DNA of 64,000 nucleotides from DASRAU01 sp035638075 (GTDB taxonomy: Bacteria > Acidobacteriota > Polarisedimenticolia > Gp22-AA2), in the NCBI GenBank assembly GCA_035638075.1, contig DASRAU010000015.1, positions 1-64,000 of the forward strand, in the 5' to 3' direction. Both the position numbers and the translations under genes were made by a program. Every line of letters starts with the position of its first letter. Positions within the stretch are counted from its first letter, which is position 1. Below the pieces are notes generated by a model, which saw only the letters and a list, made by a program, of their open reading frames with translations, was not told the DNA's origin and searched no databases. Of this stretch, positions 42,626-50,991 are shown piece after piece.

Positions 42626-43882
42626 CTACGACTCGTCGTCGACCTGGCGCGGACGAGTGGGGTTCTCGAGCGCCAGCTCGAGGTCCTTCTGGATGCCGTC
42701 GAGGATCTGCGCCCGCTCGAGGCTGACGACGCCGACCTTCACCGGACGCTCCTCGAAGTAGCGCTGCCAGACTTCGGACACGTCGTACTTGTCCGCCTTG
42801 GTCTTGCGCGGCTTCTTGGTGTCCCCGGCCTTCGGCTCGTCGAAGGTGGACTTGAGGACGTAGACGACCTCCCTGCCGTCCTTCTTGAAGATCGCCTCGA
42901 CCGGCACCGACATGGCCTTGTCGACGCGCTCGCCGCGCACCTCGATGTTGGCGGTCATGCCGGCGCGGAAGTCGGGCACCTGGTCCTTCAGCGTCACCTC
43001 GGTGTCGAACACCTTGATCTTCTCCTTCAGGTGCGCCGCGGGGGAGATGTGGCTCACCGTGCCCTCGAACTTGCGGTAGGGGAACGCGTCCACCGTGATG
43101 ACGACCGGGGCGTGCAGGCGCACGCGGCCGATGTCCACCTCGTTGATGCTCGCCTTGATGAGCATGTCGCCGACGTCCGCGACGGTGTAGATCGCGGTCC
43201 CCTCGTTGAACGACGAGACACCCGACATGACGGTCTGGCCGATCTCGACGTTCTTGTGGATGACATACCCGTCCATCGGGGAGACGATGTTGATGCGCTG
43301 CGTCGTCGAGATCGGGCGGTCGAGCGGCACGCCGCTCTCCACCACGATGCGCATCTTGGTCTTCGCCGCGTCGAGATCCTCGAGGGTGGTGTCGAACTTG
43401 AGCTGGTAGTCCTTGAGGATCTGGTCGGAGAGCAGCCCCTCCTCGTACAGCTTCCGGTTCATCTCGAGGTTGCGCTTCGCGTCGCGCTGGTTCAGTTCGG
43501 CCATGTTGAGGCCGGAGCGCACCTGCGACAGCGTCTGCGCCTGGTTGACGTCCGGCTCGATGCGCGCGAGGACCTGGCCTTTCTGCACCCGGTCCCCCTC
43601 GCGCACCAGCAGGTCGGTGACCTCGCCCGACAGGGTCGACTTCACGTCGACCTTCACGACCGGCTCGATGGTGCCGACCTCGTTCACCGCCACCTGGATG
43701 TCGGCCACTTCCGACCGTCCCAGGCGGATGTCGAGGTCCTCGCCCGTCATGCCGTTGCGCGTCTTGGCGTCCCCGCGCGTGATGAAGAACAGGGCGACCA
43801 GCACGGCCACGGCCAGAAGCGGCAGCCCGAACCACAGGAGAGGACGGCGCCGGCGGGCTTTCGGACGGGCTTTTTCGCTCAT
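42626..43882 (-). CDS. MacA-like periplasmic adaptor (HlyD family)
   Basis: This 418-residue membrane fusion protein starts at ATG 43882 (SEKARPKARRRRPLLW) after GGAGACC. There is one transmembrane anchor (PLLWFGLPLLAVAVLVALFFI). A lipoyl/barrel-sandwich part (EVGTIEPVVKVDVKSTLSGEV and MDGYVIHKNVEIGQTVMSG), a coiled-coil hairpin (about 110-185) and beta-barrel domains follow. It links the inner-membrane transporter to an outer-membrane channel, which is not encoded nearby. An upstream extension (to 43972) is rejected because it would overlap the promoter. Confidence 0.93.
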   Translation of the reverse strand: MSEKARPKARRRRPLLWFGLPLLAVAVLVALFFITRGDAKTRNGMTGEDLDIRLGRSEVADIQVAVNEVGTIEPVVKVDVKSTLSGEVTDLLVREGDRVQKGQVLARIEPDVNQAQTLSQVRSGLNMAELNQRDAKRNLEMNRKLYEEGLLSDQILKDYQLKFDTTLEDLDAAKTKMRIVVESGVPLDRPISTTQRINIVSPMDGYVIHKNVEIGQTVMSGVSSFNEGTAIYTVADVGDMLIKASINEVDIGRVRLHAPVVITVDAFPYRKFEGTVSHISPAAHLKEKIKVFDTEVTLKDQVPDFRAGMTANIEVRGERVDKAMSVPVEAIFKKDGREVVYVLKSTFDEPKAGDTKKPRKTKADKYDVSEVWQRYFEERPVKVGVVSLERAQILDGIQKDLELALENPTRPRQVDDES

Positions 43883-43931
43883 GACTCGGTCTCCAGGGCG
43901 ATGGCTCGGCGGTCGGTTGCGGGGAAGGCTC

Positions 43932-43937
43932 AGTATA
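43932..43937 (-). promoter_or_regulatory. Possible -10 of the MacAB-like operon
   Basis: On the minus strand, TATACT (43937-43932) lies upstream of ATG 43882. No good -35 is found at 17-18 bases, so this is tentative. A 6-bp inverted repeat (CGGGAA/TTCCCG, 43993-44009) lies in the same divergent interval. Confidence 0.3.
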
Positions 43938-44021
43938 TCGCGGCTGTTGTGTCCCCCGACGTCGGCTGACACCCGAGCATTACGACGGTTCCGGGAATGG
44001 AGTTCCCGCGATCGGGATCCC

Positions 44022-44050
44022 TTGCCGGAAGCGGTCCGGGCGCCTAGATT
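44022..44050 (+). promoter_or_regulatory. Promoter of the ComM-type gene
   Basis: TTGCCG (44022-44027), 17 bases and TAGATT (44045-44050) precede ATG 44115. The expected transcription start is about 44057, leaving a 58-base leader. Confidence 0.55.
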
Positions 44051-44114
44051 GGCCCCACCGCGCCCGGAGAGCCGCGACCGCAGGGGAACGTCACACCCCT
44101 GTCACGAGGCCGGC

Positions 44115-45677
44115 ATGCTGGCGCGCCTGCAGTCCTTCACCCTCCTCGGGATCGAGGCGATCCCCCTCACCATCGAATGCGACATCAGCGGCGGACTGCC
44201 GGGGATCCACACCGTCGGCCTGCCCGACGCCGCCGTGCGCGAGAGCGCCGAGCGGATCCGGTCGGCGCTGCGGCACTCCGGCTGCGACCTGCCGGCGCGC
44301 CGCATCACCATCAGCCTGGCGCCGGCCGATCTGCGCAAGCAGGGATCGGCGCTCGATCTGCCGATCGCGCTCGGCATCGTGGTCGCGGCGGGGGACGCCC
44401 CCGCCGGGCGACTGGAGGGGATGCTCGTCGCCGGCGAGCTGGGGCTCGACGGAGAGGTGCGTCCGGTGCGCGGCATCCTGACGGCGACGCTTCTGGCCCG
44501 CGGCCTGGCGCTGCGGCAGGTGATCGTCCCCGAGGCGAACGTCGCCGAGGCGGAGGCTCCGGGCGGCCCCGAGGTGATCGGCGTGGCGACGCTCGCGGAT
44601 GCGCTCGCGGTGCTGCGCGGCGGCCGTCCCGCGCGCGAGTCCCTGCGGCGCCCGGCGGCTCCGGCGTCCGGCGGCGTCGTTCCGGACCTCGCCGACGTGC
44701 GCGGACAGGCGCAGGCGCGCCGCGCGCTCGAAGTCGCGGCGGCGGGCGGCCATCACCTCCTGATGATCGGGCCTCCCGGGTGCGGCAAGAGCATGCTGGC
44801 CCGGCGGCTCCCCGGAATCCTGCCGCCGCTCCTGCCGGACGAGGCGATCGAGGCGAGCAGCATCCACAGCGCGGCGGGACTCCTGGCCGCGGGGCGCCTG
44901 ATCGAAAGGCGTCCGTTCCGGGCGCCGCACCACACCATCAGCGGCGTGGGGCTCGTCGGCGGCGGCCGCGGCCCACGCCCCGGGGAGATCACGCTGGCGC
45001 ACCACGGCGTGCTGTTCCTCGACGAGCTGCCGGAGTTCGGCCGCGCCACCCTCGACGTCCTCCGGCAGCCGATGGAGCAGGGAGAGGTCCTCATCAACCG
45101 GGAGAACCGGACGCTGAGCATGCCGGCACGGGCCATGCTCGTGGCGGCGATGAATCCCTGCGTCTGCGGCAGGTGGGGGAGCGAGGACCGGCCGTGCGGC
45201 TGCACGCCGGCCATGGTCGCGCGCTACCGGGAGCGGGTCTCCGGACCGCTGATGGACCGGTTCGACCTCCAGGTGGCGCTGTCCGCGGTCCCGGCCCGGG
45301 CGATGCGGTCCGGCGCGTCGGCCGGCGAGGACAGCCGGACGGTGGCCGGGCGGGTCATCGCCTGCCGGGAGCGCCAGAAGGCACGCTTCGGCGACGCCCG
45401 TGCGACGAACGCCACCATGGCCCCCGGCGAGCTGCGGCGGCACGCCGACCCGGGGGAAGCCGGCCGGCGGCTGCTGGAGGCGGCGATGAGCCGCCTGCGG
45501 CTCTCGGCCCGGAGCCACGACGCCGTCCTGCGCGTCGCCCGCACCCTGGCCGACCTGGAAGGGCGCGAGGCCATCGGCGCCGAGCACGTCGCCGAGGCCA
45601 TCCAGTATCGCAACCTCGACCGCTTCGCCGCTCCCGTCCTGGGCGACCGGCCGTCCGCCCCGGCCCCGGAGGGGTGA
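44115..45677 (+). CDS. comM: ComM/YifB family Mg-chelatase-like AAA ATPase
   Basis: This 520-residue protein starts at ATG 44115 (LARLQSFTLLGIEA). Residues 1-170 form the N-terminal Lon-like domain (GIHTVGLPDAAVRESAERIRSAL). The AAA module follows, with Walker A GPPGCGKSML, EASSIHSAAG, Walker B VLFLDELPEFGRATLDVLRQP and the MNPCVCGRWG zinc segment. A C-terminal lid domain completes it. ComM is a hexameric branch-migration helicase in natural transformation, and most bacteria have a homologue. No competence genes are close by. A hairpin follows at 45682-45713. Confidence 0.93.
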   Translation: MLARLQSFTLLGIEAIPLTIECDISGGLPGIHTVGLPDAAVRESAERIRSALRHSGCDLPARRITISLAPADLRKQGSALDLPIALGIVVAAGDAPAGRLEGMLVAGELGLDGEVRPVRGILTATLLARGLALRQVIVPEANVAEAEAPGGPEVIGVATLADALAVLRGGRPARESLRRPAAPASGGVVPDLADVRGQAQARRALEVAAAGGHHLLMIGPPGCGKSMLARRLPGILPPLLPDEAIEASSIHSAAGLLAAGRLIERRPFRAPHHTISGVGLVGGGRGPRPGEITLAHHGVLFLDELPEFGRATLDVLRQPMEQGEVLINRENRTLSMPARAMLVAAMNPCVCGRWGSEDRPCGCTPAMVARYRERVSGPLMDRFDLQVALSAVPARAMRSGASAGEDSRTVAGRVIACRERQKARFGDARATNATMAPGELRRHADPGEAGRRLLEAAMSRLRLSARSHDAVLRVARTLADLEGREAIGAEHVAEAIQYRNLDRFAAPVLGDRPSAPAPEG

Positions 45678-45681
45678 TCAG

Positions 45682-45713
45682 CCCCCTGTGGGTCTTGCGT
45701 TTTCCACAGGGGG
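45682..45713 (+). terminator. Perfect 10-bp hairpin after comM
   Basis: CCCCCTGTGG (45682-45691) and CCACAGGGGG (45704-45713) pair perfectly around a 12-base loop, 4 bases after the comM stop. No T-run follows, so factor-independent termination is uncertain. A candidate promoter for the next gene overlaps this hairpin. Confidence 0.5.
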
Positions 45714-45723
45714 GGTGTAGAAA
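45695..45723 (+). promoter_or_regulatory. Possible promoter of the STAS gene
   Basis: TTGCGT (45695-45700), 17 bases and TAGAAA (45718-45723) overlap the hairpin after comM. The match is moderate. Confidence 0.4.
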
Positions 45724-45813
45724 AACCAGTGTCCTGCCGCTTTCTTGGTCCCGGGCTCTTAGGGAACGCCTCGGTGGTGGTCTTTCAGGCAGTTTCTCTC
45801 AAGGGGGGATTAG

Positions 45814-46182
45814 ATGAAGGCACTCTTCTGGCTCAGACGCCACGGTCGCTGCAAAATCCAGCGCAAGACGATGGGGGATTGGCAGGTCATTGAAGTGACC
45901 GGCCGCTTCGCGGCCGGCGAACCCGAACAGGCTTTCCACAAAGAGGTCGATTCACTGCTCGGATCCGGCGCCCGCCGGGTGGTGGTCGATCTGACCCGGT
46001 CTCATCTTTCAGACGAAAGCGTCGCCAGCGCCTCCCAGGCCGCCTACCACAAGGCCAAGTCGCAGGGGACGGACATGCGCTTCGTGGTGATGCCCGGTCG
46101 GGCCGGCGGTTTCTATCACATGGCCGGCCTGGAACTGGCCATTCCGACGTACCACCGGCTCGGCGGCGCCATCGAGTTCTAG
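45814..46182 (+). CDS. STAS-domain protein (anti-sigma antagonist type)
   Basis: This 122-residue protein begins with a basic segment (MKALFWLRRHGRCKIQRK), and a STAS-like domain runs from about residue 22. The expected strand-helix order is seen: WQVIEVTGRFA, a helix with FHKEVDSLL, ARRVVVDLT, then the LSDESVASASQAAYHKAK region where the regulatory serine is normally found. The normal DSxG signature is degenerate (LSDES). AAGGGGGGA precedes ATG 45814. The next genes are an anti-sigma kinase and a second STAS protein, which suggests a shared signalling system, though it has its own promoter. Confidence 0.7.
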   Translation: MKALFWLRRHGRCKIQRKTMGDWQVIEVTGRFAAGEPEQAFHKEVDSLLGSGARRVVVDLTRSHLSDESVASASQAAYHKAKSQGTDMRFVVMPGRAGGFYHMAGLELAIPTYHRLGGAIEF

Positions 46183-46290
46183 CCGGTCCGCCGCGTCCGG
46201 CCGGTAGGCACCACACCGGAGTCACCGCCTCGCCTGCCGACGCCCGCGGGTCCACCGCGGCGCTCCCTCCCTGTGTGTCGGGACGGCCGA

Positions 46291-46320
46291 TTGACACCTT
46301 CGAGACCCTTTGGCTACGAT
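46291..46320 (+). promoter_or_regulatory. Promoter of the anti-sigma kinase/STAS pair
   Basis: TTGACA (46291-46296), 18 bases and TACGAT (46315-46320) match the tRNA-Phe promoter in both hexamers and in spacing. The leader to GTG 46406 is about 79 bases. Confidence 0.65.
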
Positions 46321-46405
46321 CCCGGGTCGCTCCGAAACAATGCGCTGACGCAGGGCCGGCCGGCGGAGACACCGCGGGCGCGGCCGGGGCTGTGGAGAGG
46401 ATTCG

Positions 46406-46858
46406 GTGGGCCAGACGGTCAAGCTGAAACTCAACAGCCGCATCACGTACGTCGATCTCGTCCACCAGATGACCGAGGAGATGGCGCGCAAGTGCCGTTT
46501 CCCCAAGCCGGCGGCGCTCGACCTGGCGCTGGCGGTGCGGGAGGCGTTCATCAACGCCGTCAAGCACGGCAACGGCATGGACGAGGCCAAGCAGGTCGAA
46601 GTCGAGTTCGAGCGCAACGCCAGCCGCTTCCTCGTTTCCATCCGGGATGAGGGGAACGGCTTCGATCCGACGCTGACCGCCGACCCGCGCGCCGCGGAGA
46701 ACCTGGAGCGAACCTCCGGCCGCGGGATATTCTTCATGAAGAGCTTCGTGGACGAGGTCTCGTTCCAGCGCCGGCCGGGCCGGGGCATGGAAGTGCTGCT
46801 CGTGAAAAACCTGGCCCCTCCGGCCAAGCGCACGGAGGAACCTGGAGGCGATCAATGA
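46406..46858 (+). CDS. RsbW/SpoIIAB-like anti-sigma serine kinase
   Basis: This 150-residue GHKL kinase starts at GTG 46406 after GGAGAGG. The N-box is ALAVREAFINAVKHGNG, the G1 box is IRDEGNGFDP and the G2 region is GRGIFFMKSFVDEV. Such kinases phosphorylate a STAS antagonist on serine and bind a sigma factor or another partner. The STAS gene at 46855 overlaps by four bases (ATGA) and is the likely direct partner. No sigma factor gene is visible in the window. Confidence 0.93.
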   Translation: MGQTVKLKLNSRITYVDLVHQMTEEMARKCRFPKPAALDLALAVREAFINAVKHGNGMDEAKQVEVEFERNASRFLVSIRDEGNGFDPTLTADPRAAENLERTSGRGIFFMKSFVDEVSFQRRPGRGMEVLLVKNLAPPAKRTEEPGGDQ

Positions 46859-47190
46859 AGGCGAGTGTCCGGCATCACGGGAAGGTGACGGTGGTCGATC
46901 TGTCCGGAAAGATCACCATCGGCGACGGCGACATCAAGCTGCGCGAGGCGGTGAACGCCCTGCTCGACGAAGGGCGCAAGGCGGTCATCCTGAACCTCAA
47001 CGGGGTGTCGTACATGGACAGCGCCGGCATCGGGGAGCTCGTGGCCTGCTACAAGCGGGCCGCGGAGAAGGGGGCGAAGCTGAAGCTCCTGAACCCCGGA
47101 GGCAAAGTCCAGGACCTGCTGATCCTGACGCGCCTCCAGGAGATCTTCGAGATCTACCGCGACGAGCGCGAGGCGCTCACCAGCTTCTAG
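46855..47190 (+). CDS. STAS anti-anti-sigma factor
   Basis: This 111-residue STAS protein has VVDLSGKITIGDG at the start, the ILNLNGVSYMDSAGIGELVACYKRA phospho-serine motif near residue 56-62 and a final LTRLQEIFEIYRDEREA helix. It is the expected substrate of the kinase encoded just upstream. Its TAG interlocks with the mutS stop through CTAG (47187-47190). Confidence 0.95.
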   Translation: MKASVRHHGKVTVVDLSGKITIGDGDIKLREAVNALLDEGRKAVILNLNGVSYMDSAGIGELVACYKRAAEKGAKLKLLNPGGKVQDLLILTRLQEIFEIYRDEREALTSF

Positions 47191-49910
47191 TCGCCCCGGA
47201 GTTTGTGCTGCAGGGTGGCCAGAAGGTTCAGGGCGTCGAGGGGCGTCAAGCCTTCCACCGGCGCGTCGCGAAGCTCCTTCAGGACGGGGTGTTCGCCGGG
47301 GGAGAAGAGGCCGAGTTGTTCGGGTGAGGTGGCGCGATCCGCCTTGGCATCGGCGCCGTCACCGTGGCGGGCGAGCTTGGGGCGGCCGTCGCCTTCGAGC
47401 TCGTCGCGTTCGAGGTTGGCGAGGACTTCGCGGGCGCGGGCCAGGACCGCTTCCGGGAGGCCGGCGAGGCGCGCCACCTGGATGCCATAGGAGCGATCGG
47501 CGGCGCCGTCCACGACCTTCCGCAGGAAGACGATCTGGTCGTTCCACTCCCGCACCAGCATCTTCATGTTGCGCACCCGGGGCTTGGTCAGGGCCAGCTC
47601 GGTCAGCTCGTGGTAATGCGTGGCGAAGAGCGTGCGGGCGGCGACCGCCGGCTGGTCGTGCAGGTGCTCGGCGACCGACCATGCGATCGACAGGCCGTCG
47701 AAGGTCGCCGTGCCGCGTCCCACCTCGTCGAGGAGCAGGAGCGACCGCGGCGTGGCGTTGTTGAGGATGTTGGCGGTCTCGTTCATCTCGACGAGGAAGG
47801 TGCTCTGGCCGCGGGCGAGATTGTCCGACGCGCCGACGCGGCTGAAGATGCGATCGACGAGACCGATGCGGGCCTCCGCGGCGGGCACGAACGAGCCGCT
47901 CTGCCCCAGGAGCACGATGAGCGCGACCTGGCGCAGGTAGGTCGATTTTCCTCCCATGTTCGGTCCTGTCAGGATGAGAATCTGCCGCTCGGCGGTGTCG
48001 AGATGGCAGTCGTTGGGCACGAAGCGATCGCCGACCAGGCGCCGCTCCACCACCGGGTGCCGGCCTTCGGAGATGGCGAGGCAGGTCGAGGTGTCGAGGG
48101 TGGGCCGGGTCCAGCCCTGCTCCTGCGCCGTCTCGGCGAGCGAGCGCAGCGCGTCCACCGTGGCCACGACCGCGGCGGTCGCCTTGAGCCGCGCCGCTTC
48201 TGAGGCGACGGCATCGCGCAGCCCGACGAAGGCGGCGTACTCGATCTCCGCCAGCCGCTCCGCCGCCGTCAGCACGCGGTGCTCGAGGTCCTTCAGCTCC
48301 GGCGTGATGTAGCGCTCCGCGCCGACCAGGGTCTGCTTGCGCTCGTAGTCGGCCGGCACCCGCGCCCGGTGGGCGTTGCCGACCTCGAGGTAATAGCCGA
48401 AGACCTTGTTGTAGCGGACCTTCAGCGAGCCGATCCCGGTCCGCTCGCGCTCGCGCGCCTCGATCTGGAGGAGAACCCCCTGGCCGTCGCGCCGCAGCGC
48501 GCGCAGGCCGTCCGCTTCGGCGTCGAACCCGTCGCGCAGGAGTCCCGCCTCGCGCACGCTCACCGGCGGGTCGTCTGCGAGCGCCGAGGCCAGGAGCGCG
48601 TGCAACTCCGGAAGTGCGTCGAGTCCGCCGAGCAGGCGCGTCAGCAGGGGAGCGGCGAGGCCGGCGGCGCGGGACGCCAGCGCCGGCAGCGCCGCCAGGG
48701 AGTCGCGCAGCGCCACGAGGTCGCGGGCGTTGGCGGTGCCGAGGGCGGCGCGGGCGAGCAGGCGCTCGAGGTCGTGGACACGGTCGAGGTGGTCGCCGAG
48801 GGCGTCGCGCTCCGCGGGTCGCGAGGCCAGCTCCGCCACCGCTTCGAGCCGTGATTCGATCGCCTCGACCTCCACGAGCGGGCGCAGGAGCCAGTCGCGC
48901 AGCATGCGCCCGCCGGCCGAGGTGCGCGTGCGGTCCACCACGTCCAGAAGCGTGCCGTCCCGGCCGCCGTCGCGGGCGTTCTCGACGATCTCGAGTGTGC
49001 GGCGGGTGGCGGCGTCGAGATTCATCGCGCCGCCGCTCTCGTGCCAGACCACCCGCACCACGTGGCGCAGGTCGGTCTTCTGCGTGTCCTGCAGGTGCGC
49101 CAGAAGCGCGCCGGCGGCGGAGATCGCCAGGTCCTTCCCTTCGACGCCGAACCCTTCGAGCGACGCGGTCCCGAACCGCCGCAGCAGGGTCGAGCGCGCC
49201 CCGTCGCGTGCGAAGCGCCACGACGGCACGACCGTCAGCCGCGGCGGGCCCTCCCGGTCGCCCCACAGCCACGCCGGCGCCTCGCCCCCCTCGCGCACGA
49301 CGATTTCGCGGGGTCCGAACGAGGCGAGATGTTCGACGAGCGCCGTGCGGGCGTCGCGCCCACGGTGCTCGGAGACGCGGAACTCCCCGGTCGAGAGGTC
49401 GAGCAGGGCGGCGCCGAAAGCGGCTTCCTTCCTGGGCGGCGCCGCGGCCGCGTCGCCTGCCCTTTCTGCCGCCGCGGCGGCCTCGTCCTGCCCGGCCGGC
49501 GCCGCCGGCGCGCCGAAGGCGACGGCGGCGATGAAGGAGGGCTCGCGGGCGGGCAGGTGCGCCGGATCCGTGAGCGTGCCGGGGGAGACGACGCGCGTCA
49601 CCTCGCGCCTCACGATGCCCTTGGCCTGCCTGGGATCCTCGACCTGGTCGCAGATGGCGACCCGGTGACCGCCGTGGACCAGGCGCGCGATGTAGCCGTC
49701 GGCGGCGTGGTAGGGAACGCCGCACATCGGCGCCTCGGCGGCGGTGCCGCGGCCGCGGGCGGTGAGCGTCAGCGCCAGCGCCTTGCTCGCCACCAGCGCG
49801 TCATCGAAGAACATCTCGTAGAAGTCGCCGAGACGGAACATCAGGATCGCGTCGGGATGCTCCGCCTTCACCTGCCGGTACTGGCGGAGCATCGGCGTCA
49901 GCGCGTCCAT
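47187..49910 (-). CDS. mutS: DNA mismatch repair protein MutS
   Basis: This 907-residue MutS starts at ATG 49910 (DALTPMLRQYRQVKAEHPD) after AAGGAG. The mismatch-binding domain carries FRLGDFYEMFF (the Phe-x-Glu motif). The ATPase domain has GPNMGGKSTYLRQVALIVLL, LLDEVGRGTATFDG and ATHYHELTEL. The N-terminal domain has an Ala-rich insert around residues 115-145. The protein recognises mismatches and recruits MutL, which is not in the window. Two divergent promoters lie upstream. Confidence 0.98.
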   Translation of the reverse strand: MDALTPMLRQYRQVKAEHPDAILMFRLGDFYEMFFDDALVASKALALTLTARGRGTAAEAPMCGVPYHAADGYIARLVHGGHRVAICDQVEDPRQAKGIVRREVTRVVSPGTLTDPAHLPAREPSFIAAVAFGAPAAPAGQDEAAAAAERAGDAAAAPPRKEAAFGAALLDLSTGEFRVSEHRGRDARTALVEHLASFGPREIVVREGGEAPAWLWGDREGPPRLTVVPSWRFARDGARSTLLRRFGTASLEGFGVEGKDLAISAAGALLAHLQDTQKTDLRHVVRVVWHESGGAMNLDAATRRTLEIVENARDGGRDGTLLDVVDRTRTSAGGRMLRDWLLRPLVEVEAIESRLEAVAELASRPAERDALGDHLDRVHDLERLLARAALGTANARDLVALRDSLAALPALASRAAGLAAPLLTRLLGGLDALPELHALLASALADDPPVSVREAGLLRDGFDAEADGLRALRRDGQGVLLQIEARERERTGIGSLKVRYNKVFGYYLEVGNAHRARVPADYERKQTLVGAERYITPELKDLEHRVLTAAERLAEIEYAAFVGLRDAVASEAARLKATAAVVATVDALRSLAETAQEQGWTRPTLDTSTCLAISEGRHPVVERRLVGDRFVPNDCHLDTAERQILILTGPNMGGKSTYLRQVALIVLLGQSGSFVPAAEARIGLVDRIFSRVGASDNLARGQSTFLVEMNETANILNNATPRSLLLLDEVGRGTATFDGLSIAWSVAEHLHDQPAVAARTLFATHYHELTELALTKPRVRNMKMLVREWNDQIVFLRKVVDGAADRSYGIQVARLAGLPEAVLARAREVLANLERDELEGDGRPKLARHGDGADAKADRATSPEQLGLFSPGEHPVLKELRDAPVEGLTPLDALNLLATLQHKLRGD

Positions 49911-49918
49911 GCGTCTCC

Positions 49919-49947
49919 TTGACAACCCAGGGGCCGGCCATTATAAA
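49919..49947 (+). promoter_or_regulatory. Strong promoter with overlapping -10 toward mutS
   Basis: TTGACA (49919-49924), 17 bases and TATAAA (49942-49947) form a near-consensus promoter for the gene at 49992. On the other strand TATAAT (49945-49940) reads toward mutS, although its -35 (GAAGAA) is weak. The two -10 boxes overlap, as in known bidirectional promoters. Confidence 0.65.
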
Positions 49948-49991
49948 CGCCGCGCCGCGCCGTTCTTCGCGCGCGCACGAGCGAAAAACGC

Positions 49992-50372
49992 ATGGAACCC
50001 GAACCGCTCCCCGCCGAGGAAGCCACCGTCACCCCGGACGATCTCGACGAAGAGGACAAGGTGATGCTCGTCCTCTCGTATCTCTGGGTGCTGGCGCTCG
50101 TCCCCTTCATGGTGTCGCGGCGCGAGTTCGTCCGCTGGCACGCGCGCCAGGGGCTGCTCCTGTGCGGGCTGGCGGGCGTGGTCTTCTTCGGCGTCATCGT
50201 CGTCGGCGCCATCCTCTCCACCCTCACCAAGGTGTTCGCCTGGCTGTTCGGCTTCGCGCTCCTCAACCTCATCTTCCTGTACATGGCGCTGGCGCTCGTC
50301 TGCATGATCAAGGCGATGCGCGGCGAACGGTGGGCCATCCCGTTCCTCGGCGACCTGGTCGAGCGGATCTAG
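49992..50372 (+). CDS. Small membrane protein (DUF4870/Tic20-like)
   Basis: This is a 126-residue protein. An acidic N-terminus (MEPEPLPAEEATVTPDDLDEED) precedes three or four hydrophobic helices. The motif FVRWHARQGLLL between them recalls small bacterial membrane proteins of the DUF4870 group. The C-terminus (IKAMRGERWAIPFLGDLVERI) also fits. The function is not known. It has a strong own promoter and is followed 13 bases later by a DedA-like gene. Confidence 0.75.
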   Translation: MEPEPLPAEEATVTPDDLDEEDKVMLVLSYLWVLALVPFMVSRREFVRWHARQGLLLCGLAGVVFFGVIVVGAILSTLTKVFAWLFGFALLNLIFLYMALALVCMIKAMRGERWAIPFLGDLVERI

Positions 50373-50385
50373 GAAACCCCGGCGT

Positions 50386-50991
50386 TTGCTCGACACCATC
50401 CACGCGACCCTCCTCGCGCACCCGTGGGCGGGTCTGCTCCTGGTCGCCACCCTCGCCTGGCTGGAGTACGTCTTTCCGCCGGCGCCCGGGGACAGCGCCA
50501 TGCTCCTGGCGTGCTTCCTCGCCGGCGCCGGCTCTCTGCCGCGCGGCGGCACCTACGCCGCGTGCTTTCTCGGCAGCGTCGCCGGGGCGATGACCGCCTA
50601 CGCCCTGGGCGCGCGGCTGGGCCGGAGCTATTTCTTCCTCCGGTCCGACTGGGCGGCGGGGGAGCTGGCGCGCTTCGAGCGGGGCCTGAAGCGCTTCGGG
50701 CTGCGGCTTCTCGCCGTCAACCGCTTCCTTCCCGGGGTGCGCGGCGTGTTCCTCTACGGTGCCGGCATCGGGCGGCTGCCGTGGAAGCCGGTGCTGATCT
50801 ATTCGAGCCTCGGAAACGCGCTCTGGGTCGCGCTCATCGCCTGGGCCGGGACCTCGTTCGGCAACTCGTGGGACGAGGTGCAGGGCATCTTCCGGCGCTA
50901 CGTCTGGGGGATCGGGATCGTCGTCGCGATCTACGTCATCTGGGGCTACGTGCGCGCCAAGCGACGCGCGCGCCTCAGGACTTCTTCCTGA
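50386..50991 (+). CDS. DedA-family membrane protein
   Basis: This 201-residue protein of the SNARE-associated/DedA family starts at TTG 50386. Signature elements are EYVFPPAPGDSAMLLACFLAG near the start and NRFLPGVRGVFLYGAGIG in the middle. Both re-entrant loops and four to five helices are predicted. Members move undecaprenyl phosphate or other phospholipids across the inner membrane. The last 17 bases overlap the end of the convergent SPFH-TPR gene. Confidence 0.9.
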   Translation: MLDTIHATLLAHPWAGLLLVATLAWLEYVFPPAPGDSAMLLACFLAGAGSLPRGGTYAACFLGSVAGAMTAYALGARLGRSYFFLRSDWAAGELARFERGLKRFGLRLLAVNRFLPGVRGVFLYGAGIGRLPWKPVLIYSSLGNALWVALIAWAGTSFGNSWDEVQGIFRRYVWGIGIVVAIYVIWGYVRAKRRARLRTSS

